64,000 nucleotides of DNA from JBKBKN01 sp046294625. Its GTDB lineage: Bacteria; Bacteroidota; Bacteroidia; M30B66. Location of the stretch: assembly GCA_046294625.1 (NCBI GenBank), contig JBKBKN010000008.1, positions 62,001 through 126,000 of the forward strand, read 5' to 3'. Below are positions 53,353 through 63,287 of the stretch, in pieces (the stretch's first letter is position 1; each line of letters opens with the position of its first letter). A program made the translations under genes and the position numbers. The notes under the pieces were generated by a model. The model did no database searches. It was not told the DNA's origin and saw only the letters and a list, made by a program, of their open reading frames with translations.

Positions 53353-54471
53353 CTATTTTCGCTTTCGCGAATAAATAAGTTTGAGTTCTTCATTATGGTT
53401 TAGCGATATACTAGTCACTAAATGATAGGTTTTAAAACCACTTCTTAGGTTAACTGCCGCTGTGTTGAGCGGAATTCTGCCAAGGTTATGGGCAATCACT
53501 GTAATGGTATTTTCGCCTGGTTCGAGATTTACCACGAGCTTCTTTTTCTTTTTCACCAAACCATATTCATTCAATAGCAGGCGATTGTTAAAAATCAGCG
53601 AAATTGTGTCTCCATCAATTTCAGAATTGTCCCAAACTTTTAAAACCACTCTACTTTTCTTAAAGTCGAAAGGCCTTCTTTCTCGGGTTTTACGCTTTTC
53701 GTTTATGACTTCAAGTGACTGTTCAGCTTTTGCTTTTTCTCGTATTATAGCCGGTTTTCTGCTTCCTTGAATTCTCGGATTAAAGTTCTTAAGCACTTCT
53801 ACGTGAAAGCGAACGGTCAGCGCCAAAAAATTGCCACGGGTTTGAAACAGCGATTGTTCGTCTTGAAAATTTAAATCAGCGTAAAATCTCGATATCGAAC
53901 TCAGGCTGGCCTCGTAACTAATGCCAAGATCCATTTGCCCTTGATGGAATATTTTGGTTAAGCCAATTTCAGGCCTAATGAAGGGGATATTTTGCCTTTG
54001 GCTATATGAATACATGCTGAAGTTGAGCCGATTGCCCCACAAATCGTCATTTCGAATAAAGTGGTAACCCGATGCAAACTCAGTGCGCAAGAGCGAATGG
54101 GGATTGTTTTTCAATTCCCAAAGCATGTAGGCTCTGCCTTGGGCTTTCGCGGCCAAATGTGACACAGTCATTTGAATACTATTTTCTTGATCCTGTGCGG
54201 TAAACGGATAGCTCAGGTATTGTACACCGGCTTATACAGCTGAGCCAAAACGGTCTCTGTGACAAACCATCAACCCTGAGTATTCAATACGCGCCCAGTT
54301 TGGTGGCTCACTTGATGGTCAGCTTTTTCAACGATTTCTCCTAAGGCAAATCCGGCTTTTATATCAATAGGAACAAAAAAATGGGTTTATTTGTGTTGCT
54401 GCCCTAATGCTGAAACGGATAGCAAACAAAAAAAGAATAATCGTACTGTTTAGCCTGTAAAGCTCTGACAT
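53353..54471 (-). pseudogene. broken gene for an exported protein (outer-membrane type)
   Basis: The intact C-terminal frame runs 54171-53353 (272 residues) and has no signal peptide. Upstream, its frame continues as AGVQYLSYPFTAQDQENSIQ and, beyond an in-frame TAA (54234-54232), as WARIEYSGLMVCHRDRFGSA. A further segment PIDIKAGFALGEIVEKADHQ lies in another frame, and MSELYRLNSTIILFLFAIRF, signal-peptide-like, begins at 54471 and stops after a shift at a seven-base A/T run (54375-54381). So at least two frameshifts and one stop break an original gene of roughly 370 codons. The C-terminal part has a beta-rich start and a domain with VWDNSEIDGDTISLIFNN. Could partly be sequencing error. Confidence 0.75.
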
Positions 54472-54504
54472 GCTGAATCATTCAGCACAAATCTTGCCAA
54501 TGAA

Positions 54505-55875
54505 TTACAGGTGCGAAAACAATTGAAGAATACCTTCAAGAGAAAGGGTTTTCTGCGTTCCACTTTGCATGTTTTTCAGGCTAAATTTATTTTCTTTTCG
54601 CTCGTTTTCGCCAGCAATAGCTACATAGGGAATACCTTTTCGGTCGGCGTAGGTAAACTGTTTTTGTAGTTTGGCCTGCTCAGGAAAAAATTCGCAGGAT
54701 ATGCCTTGTGCACGAAATTTAGCCATCAATGGCAGACAATAAGCAGGCGATTCGGCATCAAAATAAACGAAGAGCACTTTGCATGCACTCCCCAAATGTT
54801 CAGGAAACTTATTGAGCTCAAGCAATACATCATAAATGCGGTCAGCTCCAAAGGAGATTCCTACCCCGGGCACATTCGGAAAACCGAAAATCCCGGTAAG
54901 GTCATCATAGCGACCACCTCCGCCAATGCTTCCCATATTGAAGTTTTGCATTTTCACTTCGAGAATAGTGCCTGTGTAATAGTTTAACCCGCGAGCGAGC
55001 GTGAAATCGGGGAGGAGTTGTGCTTTTAATCCTTCGGGTTGACTAAGCCGGATATGATAAAACACCGCTTCAAGCTCCAAAATACCTCGCATGGCAAGAT
55101 CAACACCGGAAAGCAATGTTTTTGCATGAGTAAGAATATCATCAGGGCTTCCATTTTTATCCAATAAGGCTTTTAACAAATCAGCAGCTTCAACGGAAAT
55201 TCCTTGCGCATTTAATTCGTTTTGTACGCCATCCCATCCGATTTTATCGAGCTTATCAATTGCAACGGTGAATGCTGTAAATTGCTCCTGAATACCAGCC
55301 TTTTCGGCAATTCCGGCTAATATTTTTCGGTTATTGATATGGATATTTACATCGAGGCCTAATGTTGCAAATACTTGATCATAGATACTGATTAATTCTG
55401 TTTCACACAACAAACTGCTGCTACCCACCACGTCTGCATCGCACTGATAGAACTCGCGGTATCGCCCCCGTTGCGGACGGTCGGCACGCCACACAGGTTG
55501 AATCTGATAGCGTTTGAAAGGGAAAGAAATTTTATCCCTGTTCATGGCCACAAAACGCGCAAAAGGCACGGTAAGGTCGTAGCGTAAAGCTTTTTCAGAC
55601 ACCAAGGAAATCACCTTCGACGAGTCTTCGGGTAGGAGATTCTGCTCGCGCAAGGGCTTAAGAAAATCGCCGGAATTCAGGATTTTGAAAATCAAACGGT
55701 CGCCTTCATCGCCATATTTTCCGGTGAGCGTTTGCAGATTTTCCATGGCCGGAGTTTCTAAGGGCTGATAGCCATGCAGCGTAAAAACCTTGCGAATGGT
55801 TTCGAATATATACTGGCGACGTGCGGATTCTAAGGGAGAAAAATCGCGGGTTCCTTTGGCTAATGTTGGTTTCAA
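54505..55875 (-). CDS. hisS: histidyl-tRNA synthetase (TTG start)
   Basis: Class II synthetase of 456 residues. Motif 1 is near the N-terminus (KGTRDFSPLESARRQYIFET), motif 2 is RPQRGRYREFYQCDADVVG, and motif 3 includes GVGISFGADRIYDVLLEL; the His-specific ARGLNYYTGTILEV is present. The start is a TTG (55875): an in-frame TAA lies only two codons upstream and the family N-terminus begins exactly here, so there is no ATG alternative. Confidence 0.95.
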   Translation of the reverse strand: MKPTLAKGTRDFSPLESARRQYIFETIRKVFTLHGYQPLETPAMENLQTLTGKYGDEGDRLIFKILNSGDFLKPLREQNLLPEDSSKVISLVSEKALRYDLTVPFARFVAMNRDKISFPFKRYQIQPVWRADRPQRGRYREFYQCDADVVGSSSLLCETELISIYDQVFATLGLDVNIHINNRKILAGIAEKAGIQEQFTAFTVAIDKLDKIGWDGVQNELNAQGISVEAADLLKALLDKNGSPDDILTHAKTLLSGVDLAMRGILELEAVFYHIRLSQPEGLKAQLLPDFTLARGLNYYTGTILEVKMQNFNMGSIGGGGRYDDLTGIFGFPNVPGVGISFGADRIYDVLLELNKFPEHLGSACKVLFVYFDAESPAYCLPLMAKFRAQGISCEFFPEQAKLQKQFTYADRKGIPYVAIAGENERKENKFSLKNMQSGTQKTLSLEGILQLFSHL

Positions 55876-55990
55876 TGCTTTTTATTTGAGCGGGCTAAAT
55901 TAGCGAAGAAAAACGAAGATGATGAATCTGAGCAAAGACATCCAATTGATTTTCCTTTGCGCAGGTCATTTTTTCTATCTTAGCCAACCT

Positions 55991-58900
55991 ATGCGAAATC
56001 TTATTTTTACCCTGCTTTTTTCGATTATTTCTTTCGGATTGTTTGCTCAAGGAACTTTTCCTTCCAATGGCGCCGTTGATGAGCGCAATACGCTCTTTGC
56101 CATCATCAACGCGGTGGTTCATCCTGAAGCGGGCAAGGAAATTCGCAATGGAAAAATACTTTTTCAGGATGGAAAAATTCTGGAAATGGGTGCCAATATC
56201 ACGATACCCTTGCAGGCTTATATCATAGATGCCGGTGGCAGACACATTTACCCGGCTTTTGTGGAATTATACAGCGACTATGGGGTTGAAGTGGGGAAGA
56301 AGAGCCCACCATCGCGCATGCCGCAATATGAGCGCAAAGAAGCAGGTCCATTAGCCTGGAATGCCGCCATCACTCCCGAAGTGGACGCAGTGATGCGCTT
56401 TAAAACCGATGCTTCAAAAGCTGATGCCATGCGCAAAGCCGGTTTTGCTGTTGTGCTCACGCATTTGAATGATGGCATCGCAAGGGGTACCGGTCCGTTG
56501 GTGCATTTGGCCGATGAAAAAGAGAATGATGTGGTGATCAATTCGCGAGCAGCAAGTTTTTTTTCATTCAACAAAGGAACATCGCCCATGCAGTACCCTT
56601 CTTCCTTAATGGGAAGCATCGCACTGCTTCGTCAAACATGGTATGATGCACAATGGTATCAATCGCTAACCGAAAAAAAGGAGCTCAATCTTTCACTTGA
56701 GGCCTTTCATAAAAATTTACCCTTGTTAAAGCTTTTCGAAGCCCAGGATGAACATGATGTGCTCCGCATTCATCAGATAGGACGGGAATTTGATGCAAAT
56801 TTCATCGTTAAGGCAAGCGGGCGGGAATATCGTCGGATCAACGAAATCAAAGCAACAGGTCAGCCATTGTTGATTCCTTTAAATTTTCAGGAGCCCTACG
56901 ATTTGAGCGATTTTTACACCACTCATCAAATAAGCCTGGAAGATTTGCGCCATTGGGAAACATCGCCTTACAATCCATCTTTGTTGCATCAGGCAGGTAT
57001 TCGTTTTACTTTCACTATGCATGGATTGAAAAAGCCATCGGACTTTTATCCTGCATTGAAAAAAGCGGTTGAATTTGGTCTTCCAGCTCAAACAGCCTTA
57101 GATGCGATCACACGTATTCCATCTCAGATTATTGGAATAGACAAAGATTTCGGCTCATTAGGCAAAGGGAAAACGGCCAGTTTTTTAATCACAAACGACA
57201 CCTTATTTGCTGAAAACTTTTCTGTTGCTGAAAACTGGGTAAATGGTAAGCGTTATGCATACGAAGACATCAGCTTACCGAACCTTTCCGGCAAATATCA
57301 GCTCAAAGTAGCGTCAATGTCGGATATGGAATTACATATCACACAATCACCAAAAGGCTTGGAAGGATTCATCAAAGCCGATACATCAAAGGTGAAAATC
57401 AAATTGAACAGAAAAGACTGGCAAGTGTCCTTCTCTGCCAAATCAGACAAATTGAAGCTCAAAGATGAGGCTCGATTTGGTGGAAATGTTTCACTTGAAA
57501 ACGGAAAAATTAGCATGAGCGGAACAGCCATACAGGGTGATCGAACTTTAGCCTGGACAGCCGCTTATATTGGCGAAGCTGAACCTGCGAAAAGCAAGAA
57601 AGACTCAGCCAAGGTGGCCGAGAAACCTGAAATACGGATTACTTATCCTAACAATGCTTATGGATGGGAGCAAATGCCGGAAGCGAAAAACTACTTGATT
57701 AAAAACGTAACGCTTTGGACGAGTGAAGATGCCGGCAGACTGGACAATCAGGATGTTTTGTTGTCTAGCGGAAAGATTGTCGCTTATGGAAAAATCACTG
57801 ATCCTGCAAAATTGGCAAAAGGATCCATCGAGACCATAGATGGCACAGGCAAACACCTAACACCCGGCATTATTGATGAACATTCGCATATTGCTATATC
57901 GCGAGGGGTGAATGAAGGTGGCCAAACCAATACGGCCGAAGTGCGCATTGGCGATGTCGTTTTTCCGGACGACATTAATATCTATAGACAACTTTCCGGA
58001 GGGGTTACTTCAGCACAATTGTTGCATGGTTCGGCCAATTCGATCGGTGGGCAATCGGCTATTGTAAAGCTTAGATGGGGTTTTACTGCCGAAGCGATGA
58101 AAAACACCAAAGCGCCGGGTCACATAAAATTTGCTTTGGGAGAGAATGTGAAGCAAAGCAATTGGGGAGATGTGTTTACAGAACGTTTTCCACAAACACG
58201 CATGGGTGTAGAGCAGGTGTTTATGGATGCTTTTCTCCGTGCCAAGGAATATGAAAAAGAGTGGGACAAATGGAACAAGACCAAATACAAAAGAGGCCTT
58301 GTTGCACCCCGTCGCGACCTGGAATTGGATGCCTTGGTAGAAATCATGCAGGAAAAGCGTTTTATCACCTGTCACAGCTATGTGCAGTCGGAAATCAATA
58401 TGCTGATGCATGTAGCCGATTCTTTAGGCTTCAAGGTAAACACCTTTACGCATATATTAGAGGGCTATAAATTGGCCGATAAAATGGCAAAACACGGTGC
58501 AGCAGGTTCAACCTTCTCTGATTGGTGGGCCTATAAAATGGAGGTGAATGATGCCATTCCTTACAACGCAGCTATTATGACCAAAATGAAGGTAAACACA
58601 TCCATCAATAGCGATGATGCCGAAATGGGGCGCAGGCTCAATCAGGAAGCTGCAAAGGCGATCCGATATGGTAGCATCAGCGAAGAGGAAGCGCTACAGC
58701 TTGTTACCATCAATCCGGCCAAAATGCTTAAGATAGACGGCCACACGGGAAGTATTAAAGTGGGTAAAGATGCAGATGTGGTGCTGTGGAACGATAATCC
58801 TCTTTCTATATATGCAATCGTTGAAAAAACTTGGGTTGACGGCATATTGCTCTTCGACAGACAACAGCAAGAGGCACTAATGGAGTCGGCTGCAAAGGAA

Positions 58901-59041
58901 AAGCAAGCCATAATTCAGCGCATGTCAAGCGAAGCTTTAAAAGGGGCTGCCACGGTGAAATATCAACTCAAACGTCCACGCCACTATCATTGTGAAGACT
59001 TAGGAGATCATGAGTTTGAAGAAGAGCATGAACATGATTAG
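55991..59041 (+). CDS. exported double-domain amidohydrolase
   Basis: A 1016-residue protein from the start at 55991, which gives the signal peptide MRNLIFTLLFSIISFGLFAQ; an ATG at 55919 adds 24 residues before it. The first half (about 25-420) is an amidohydrolase fold whose metal motif is degenerate (IYPAFVELYSDYG instead of PGxIDxHxH). The second half (about 580-980) has the complete metal set: LTPGIIDEHSHIA, the His of FITCHSYV and FTHILEG, and the Asp of INSDDAEMGRR. It ends with an acidic, His-rich tail (HYHCEDLGDHEFEEEHEHD), which may bind metal. Substrate unknown; imidazolonepropionase-like by fold. Confidence 0.88.
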   Translation: MRNLIFTLLFSIISFGLFAQGTFPSNGAVDERNTLFAIINAVVHPEAGKEIRNGKILFQDGKILEMGANITIPLQAYIIDAGGRHIYPAFVELYSDYGVEVGKKSPPSRMPQYERKEAGPLAWNAAITPEVDAVMRFKTDASKADAMRKAGFAVVLTHLNDGIARGTGPLVHLADEKENDVVINSRAASFFSFNKGTSPMQYPSSLMGSIALLRQTWYDAQWYQSLTEKKELNLSLEAFHKNLPLLKLFEAQDEHDVLRIHQIGREFDANFIVKASGREYRRINEIKATGQPLLIPLNFQEPYDLSDFYTTHQISLEDLRHWETSPYNPSLLHQAGIRFTFTMHGLKKPSDFYPALKKAVEFGLPAQTALDAITRIPSQIIGIDKDFGSLGKGKTASFLITNDTLFAENFSVAENWVNGKRYAYEDISLPNLSGKYQLKVASMSDMELHITQSPKGLEGFIKADTSKVKIKLNRKDWQVSFSAKSDKLKLKDEARFGGNVSLENGKISMSGTAIQGDRTLAWTAAYIGEAEPAKSKKDSAKVAEKPEIRITYPNNAYGWEQMPEAKNYLIKNVTLWTSEDAGRLDNQDVLLSSGKIVAYGKITDPAKLAKGSIETIDGTGKHLTPGIIDEHSHIAISRGVNEGGQTNTAEVRIGDVVFPDDINIYRQLSGGVTSAQLLHGSANSIGGQSAIVKLRWGFTAEAMKNTKAPGHIKFALGENVKQSNWGDVFTERFPQTRMGVEQVFMDAFLRAKEYEKEWDKWNKTKYKRGLVAPRRDLELDALVEIMQEKRFITCHSYVQSEINMLMHVADSLGFKVNTFTHILEGYKLADKMAKHGAAGSTFSDWWAYKMEVNDAIPYNAAIMTKMKVNTSINSDDAEMGRRLNQEAAKAIRYGSISEEEALQLVTINPAKMLKIDGHTGSIKVGKDADVVLWNDNPLSIYAIVEKTWVDGILLFDRQQQEALMESAAKEKQAIIQRMSSEALKGAATVKYQLKRPRHYHCEDLGDHEFEEEHEHD

Positions 59042-59044
59042 GCA

Positions 59045-60232
59045 TTAAATATCCTGCGAGAAGATCAAGTCGTCTTCTTCAATCACTTCGCCATCGCTGA
59101 TGAGTACAGCTCGCTCAATAAATGCTTTTAACTCCCGGATATTTCCCGACCAAGGATGCTTCATCATGGCTTTCAGGGCATCGGATGAGAAGGTTTTTTG
59201 CGGAATCTGATTCTGATCGCAGAAGTCGCGCAGCAGGTGACGGGTAATCAGCAGAAGGTCGTTGCCTCTTTCGCGCAGCGGAGGTAAATGAATCAAAAAG
59301 CCTTGCAAACGATAATAAAGGTCTTCGCGCATCTTATTGTCTTTTACCCTTTGAGCGAGATTCTTGTTGGTGGCGGCTATCACGCGTACATTGAGCGGAA
59401 TTTCCTTATTGCTCCCCAGTCGGGTTATTTTACTTTCTTGCAATACTCGCAGTAGTTTGGTTTGGAGGTTTATGTCCATTTCGCCGATTTCATCCAGAAA
59501 AATGGTTCCTTCATGCGCTTCTTCAAATTTGCCGATTCTGCGGCTGTCAGCACCTGTAAAAGCGCCGCGTTCGTGACCAAAAAGCTCGCTTTCTATCAGA
59601 TCTTCCGGAATCGCTGCCACATTCACGGCTACGAAAGGTTTGTTTTTGCGGTTAGAATTGTAGTGTATGGCCGATGCCACAAGTTCTTTACCAGTGCCGC
59701 TTTCGCCGGTAATCAAGGCGAGCATATTGGTTTTCTCCACTTTTTGAATCAGACGCAACACCTTAAGAATGGCTGAGCTTTCTCCTATGATGCGGTTGTA
59801 GCGGTGTCGGTCAATGATTTGTTCACGCAGCACATCCACTTCCTTGCGAAGATTGGCATGTTTGCTGAGTTCATTCACCGCCTGTTCTAGTTCGGTCATT
59901 GCAGCGTCGTTTTTGATGATATAGCGGCCCACACCATTGCTGTAGGCTTCTACCACCACTTCCACGGTTTCCTGCCCCGAAAGGAAAATGGTTTGTATGC
60001 TGTCGTTATAATTTTTGATTTTTTTCAGCAGATCCACGCCATTAAAGCCCGGCAGGTTATAATCCAAAACCACAATGTCCGGATTCTTATACAGGTTATT
60101 AAGAAAGTCTTCGCCGTTACTGAAGAGCGTCACTTCGTTTTTGTCGTCTGTTTCCAGCTTTTGCTTGATCAGCTCAGCAAACATCAGGTTGTCTTCTACT
60201 ACAAAAATGGTGGTAAGGTATTTTGAACTCAT
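59045..60232 (-). CDS. sigma-54-dependent response regulator without DNA-binding domain
   Basis: A 395-residue NtrC-type protein: receiver domain at 5-120 with phospho-acceptor Asp57 (IVVLDYNLPG), then the AAA+ domain with Walker A GESGTGKE (176-183), the sigma-54 contact loop GAFTGA (223-228), Walker B (GTIFLDEIGEM) and the arginine-finger region LYYRLQGFLIHLPPLRERG. The protein ends at the C-terminal helical subdomain, about 10 residues after ISDGEVIEEDD, so the Fis-type helix-turn-helix of NtrC is missing. It could activate sigma-54 from solution. No sensor kinase is adjacent. Only four bases separate its stop from the convergent amidohydrolase stop. Confidence 0.93.
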   Translation of the reverse strand: MSSKYLTTIFVVEDNLMFAELIKQKLETDDKNEVTLFSNGEDFLNNLYKNPDIVVLDYNLPGFNGVDLLKKIKNYNDSIQTIFLSGQETVEVVVEAYSNGVGRYIIKNDAAMTELEQAVNELSKHANLRKEVDVLREQIIDRHRYNRIIGESSAILKVLRLIQKVEKTNMLALITGESGTGKELVASAIHYNSNRKNKPFVAVNVAAIPEDLIESELFGHERGAFTGADSRRIGKFEEAHEGTIFLDEIGEMDINLQTKLLRVLQESKITRLGSNKEIPLNVRVIAATNKNLAQRVKDNKMREDLYYRLQGFLIHLPPLRERGNDLLLITRHLLRDFCDQNQIPQKTFSSDALKAMMKHPWSGNIRELKAFIERAVLISDGEVIEEDDLIFSQDI

Positions 60233-60318
60233 GCAATTGGTATTTTTAACAAACTTATTTCAGATTCTCTGCTTTAAAGTGCATTTATGAAATGCTTATC
60301 AAACAGTGCCTGTTAAAA

Positions 60319-60363
60319 ACGATGCAGCCACAGGATAGTTACATCGCTGTGGCTGCATTTATG
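60319..60363 (-). terminator. intrinsic terminator of tpx
   Basis: ATGCAGCCACAG (60322-60333) and CTGTGGCTGCAT (60347-60358) form a perfect 12-bp stem with a 13-base loop. Read on the minus strand the stem is followed by CGTTTTT, so it ends the tpx transcript before the response-regulator gene. Confidence 0.85.
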
Positions 60364-60401
60364 CTTAAAACCTTACATAAGCCCTTTGCTTACCCGTGTG
60401 C

Positions 60402-60917
60402 TTAAATAAGCGCCTTTACTGCTTCTATTACTTTTTCATAATCAGGCTCCTGCGTGATTTCAGGTACGAGTTCCGTATAAGTGATGTTGTGTTCCTTGTC
60501 GATCACGAAAACAGCTCTTGCAAGAAGTCCTTTCAATGGGCCATCGATCATTTCAGCATTGTATTCCTGTGCGAAATCATTGTAACGAAAATCAGAACCA
60601 CTCAGCACATTGCTGATTCCTTCTGTCTCGCAAAATCGTTTCATGGCGAATGGAAGGTCTTTTGAAATAACAATTCCAACTACTTGTTCCATTCCGGCAA
60701 GTTTTTCGTTGAATTTTCTGGTTTCCATCTGGCAAACGCCTGTGTCGAGACTTGGAACCGCAATTACTACCTTCACTTTATCGTCGTAATCGTAAAGACT
60801 ACTTTCGGAAAGGTCAGTTTTTACAAATGTGAAATCGTATGCTTTCTTGCCTGCTTCCGGAATTTTGTTGAGCAGGTTCACCGGGTTTCCTTTGAAGTTT
60901 GTGCTGTTGAGACTCAT
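60402..60917 (-). CDS. tpx: thiol peroxidase (Tpx, atypical 2-Cys peroxiredoxin)
   Basis: Reduces peroxides with electrons from thioredoxin. The 171-residue protein has the peroxidatic Cys62 in PSLDTGVCQMETRKF and the resolving Cys96 in MKRFCETEGI, the spacing expected of the Tpx group. GV in place of the usual PV of TPVC is a minor change. A -7-like TAGGTTTG lies at 60938-60931. It is a single-gene unit ended by a strong terminator. Confidence 0.95.
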   Translation of the reverse strand: MSLNSTNFKGNPVNLLNKIPEAGKKAYDFTFVKTDLSESSLYDYDDKVKVVIAVPSLDTGVCQMETRKFNEKLAGMEQVVGIVISKDLPFAMKRFCETEGISNVLSGSDFRYNDFAQEYNAEMIDGPLKGLLARAVFVIDKEHNITYTELVPEITQEPDYEKVIEAVKALI

Positions 60918-61167
60918 AAAATATTTTTTTCAAACCTAATCAAATTTGTGTTTTGAAGCTTTAGACAAATATATCTTTATCAAACTTTAACCCCGTTTTT
61001 TATTCTTGTATCTGATCAATAGCTTAAGTTGGGGCTTGTTGGCTTATAATTATATGATTGTCCGTCTTTTTACTTAGTTGCCTTCGGCGATTTACTTTCT
61101 TGTTTTTTAAACGTTAAGGAATGAAGATTAGTGAAGATTCAAATCATCTCTTATTTTGTTAATATAA

Positions 61168-62328
61168 TCACACCTTATCCAATGCCTGCAAAAGATCCTG
61201 CAGAAGCATTTCGCTGTCTTCCAGTCCAATGTATATGCGGACGAGGTTCCAAGGCAAATGCGGATTGTCGTAGCTCGGTGTGGTCTGCAGCGCGCAAACC
61301 GGGAATGCCAGGGATTCGTAACCGCCCCATGAACAAGCCAGTAGGAAATGCTGCAAAGCATCACAAAAGCGTTCCACCCCTTGGGCATTATCAGCTTTTA
61401 TGCAAACAGAAAACATGCCCGAGCCTGATTTCATCTGTTTTTGAGCCAAGGTAAACTGCGGATGTGAGACATGGTAAGGATAAATCATCCGTTCAATCTT
61501 AGGATGTGCAGCAAGTCTCTCGACAATTTTTTGTGTGCTTTCCACGCTTTGTTTCATCCTTACTTCCAGCGTGCGTAAGCCCCTGATCAGCAACCAAGCA
61601 TCATGCGGGGCAAGCACCGGGCCGAGGGTCATCCAGTCTTCGGCCATCATCTTCCGTATCATGGCATGACTGCCGCAAATCACCCCGGCTACCACATCGC
61701 TATGTCCGTTCAGGTATTTGGTGGCAGAATGAACAATCAGGTCCACCCCCAATTCAGCAGGTTTTTGCAGGAGGGGAGAGCTGTAGCTGTTGTCAATAAT
61801 GGTGATGATGTTTTTTTCCTTTGCTAAAGCACAAACAGCCTCAATGTCCTGCAGTTCAAAAGTCATGCTGTTGGGACTTTCAAGAAAAATCATCTTGGTT
61901 TCGGGTCTTATAGCTTCTCGAAAATGTTCAATTTCCCGACCATCGATAAAGGATGTGCTAACTCCATATCTCGAGAGCAAATGTTGCAGGAGTTTATAGG
62001 TCCAGCTGTAGGGCTTCTGCACACACACCACATGGTCTCCTGCTTTTAGCTGTGAGATCACTGCCACCGCCACAGCTGCAGATCCACTACCGCAAATCAG
62101 CGCATCTTCGGTGCTTTCGAGTGCAGCTATCTTTTTTCGAAGAATAGCCACAGTAGGATTATAGCCTCGCGAATAGAAGGGTGTGTCAAACTCTTTCTGC
62201 AGGCAGCTGCGCATGGCCGCCACAGTTGAGTAGGAAAAGTTGGAACTCGCCATGATGGGCGGGCTCACCGCATTGAAATAATGCTCGCGCTCTTCTCCAA
62301 GCTGATTGATGATTTCACTGATGTTCAT
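61168..62328 (-). CDS. PLP-dependent Cys/Met metabolism enzyme (transsulfuration family)
   Basis: A 386-residue fold-type I enzyme with the PLP Lys in HSATKYLNGHSDVVAG, the active-site Tyr region in FYSRGYNPTVAILRKKIA, and an IIDNSYSSPLL segment holding the PLP-binding Asp. It resembles cystathionine gamma-synthase / beta-lyase / gamma-lyase; the exact reaction cannot be read from the sequence. Transcribed alone. The 3' neighbour spacer (60918-61167) holds no gene. Confidence 0.88.
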   Translation of the reverse strand: MNISEIINQLGEEREHYFNAVSPPIMASSNFSYSTVAAMRSCLQKEFDTPFYSRGYNPTVAILRKKIAALESTEDALICGSGSAAVAVAVISQLKAGDHVVCVQKPYSWTYKLLQHLLSRYGVSTSFIDGREIEHFREAIRPETKMIFLESPNSMTFELQDIEAVCALAKEKNIITIIDNSYSSPLLQKPAELGVDLIVHSATKYLNGHSDVVAGVICGSHAMIRKMMAEDWMTLGPVLAPHDAWLLIRGLRTLEVRMKQSVESTQKIVERLAAHPKIERMIYPYHVSHPQFTLAQKQMKSGSGMFSVCIKADNAQGVERFCDALQHFLLACSWGGYESLAFPVCALQTTPSYDNPHLPWNLVRIYIGLEDSEMLLQDLLQALDKV

Positions 62329-62340
62329 GGATAATGCTAA

Positions 62341-63287
62341 CCTGGCTTTAAATGTATTCCAGCAAAGCTAATCACAAAGCCATCATTTCACGACATGGGG
62401 CAAAGGGTAATTTATGGAGTGTGGGGAAAGTATAGCGATTTGTTTGGTTAAGAAAGATTTTGTGCTGTCATTTTAACTTCATCCCCTGACCCCTCTCCGG
62501 GTGGAGAGGGTGGTACATTAGCACCTCAAATGAACTTTTGAGCATGATATTCAAACAGTGTCTTTCTTATGCACATCAACTTTCATCCCCTTATCCATTT
62601 CTTCGTATTTACTCTTTTTCCGTCTTTTAGCAAGTGGATGAGATACATGCCTGACGTCCATTGCATGGTTTCGATTTGATAGATGCCGTGGGGTTTGTGC
62701 AATCCAATTGCTGTGCTTATTTCTGCAAAATGTTAAAATTTATTCTGCTATTGAATTTATGTTCAAATTTATGGATTGTCTTTTAAGTCGCCTATTACAA
62801 TTAGGGTAGATTCACCCAATATTTTTAATTGCCATTTAATCAAGCGATTAAAATTGTTAAATTCCGATTGGATATGCGGAATGATAGCCCTTGAGTTTAA
62901 ATTCAGATTATACATTAGATAAATCTCTAATGCATAAACCACGAAGGACATCAATCCATTAGTATGATTTTTCAAATCACCTTAATGGTGATTTTCTATG
63001 TAGGGCTTAAGCCCTAATATTTCAATTAGTTCGGCTCACATTTCGCTTCCTATTACATAAGTCGGCTTAAAAAATGTCCGAGTGTTCTGCGACTATGAGA
63101 ATAGACGATAAGGCTAAAGTGAGTTTATGCCACCTTTGATAAACCCAAGGATTGGAATGGAAACCATGACTACATCGGGGTAACCCCAACTAAATCAAAT
63201 AGTTCGGCTCATGCTTCACCTCCTATTGATCAAATTTTGCCTGAAGGAGTTAAAAGGGGTATGTGTTGTAGCGCGGCCCTGATGTTG
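62341..63287. other. gene-poor stretch with hairpins and direct repeats
   Basis: I find no convincing gene. Structures: CCCTCTCC-GGGT-GGAGAGGG (62491-62510), AAATCACC-TTAAT-GGTGATTT (62974-62994), the perfect palindrome TAGGGCTTAAGCCCTA (63001-63016), and a direct repeat of about 26 bases (63028-63054 and 63200-63227) beginning TAGTTCGGCTCA and ending TCCTATT. A 68-codon minus-strand frame at 62975-62769 has protein-like composition but no recognisable domain; it may be the remnant of a lost gene. Confidence 0.5.

Noticed and set aside
62769..62975. 68-codon minus-strand frame in the gene-poor stretch
   Set aside because: Composition is protein-like but there is no domain, no start signal and no partner; kept only as a note in the region description.
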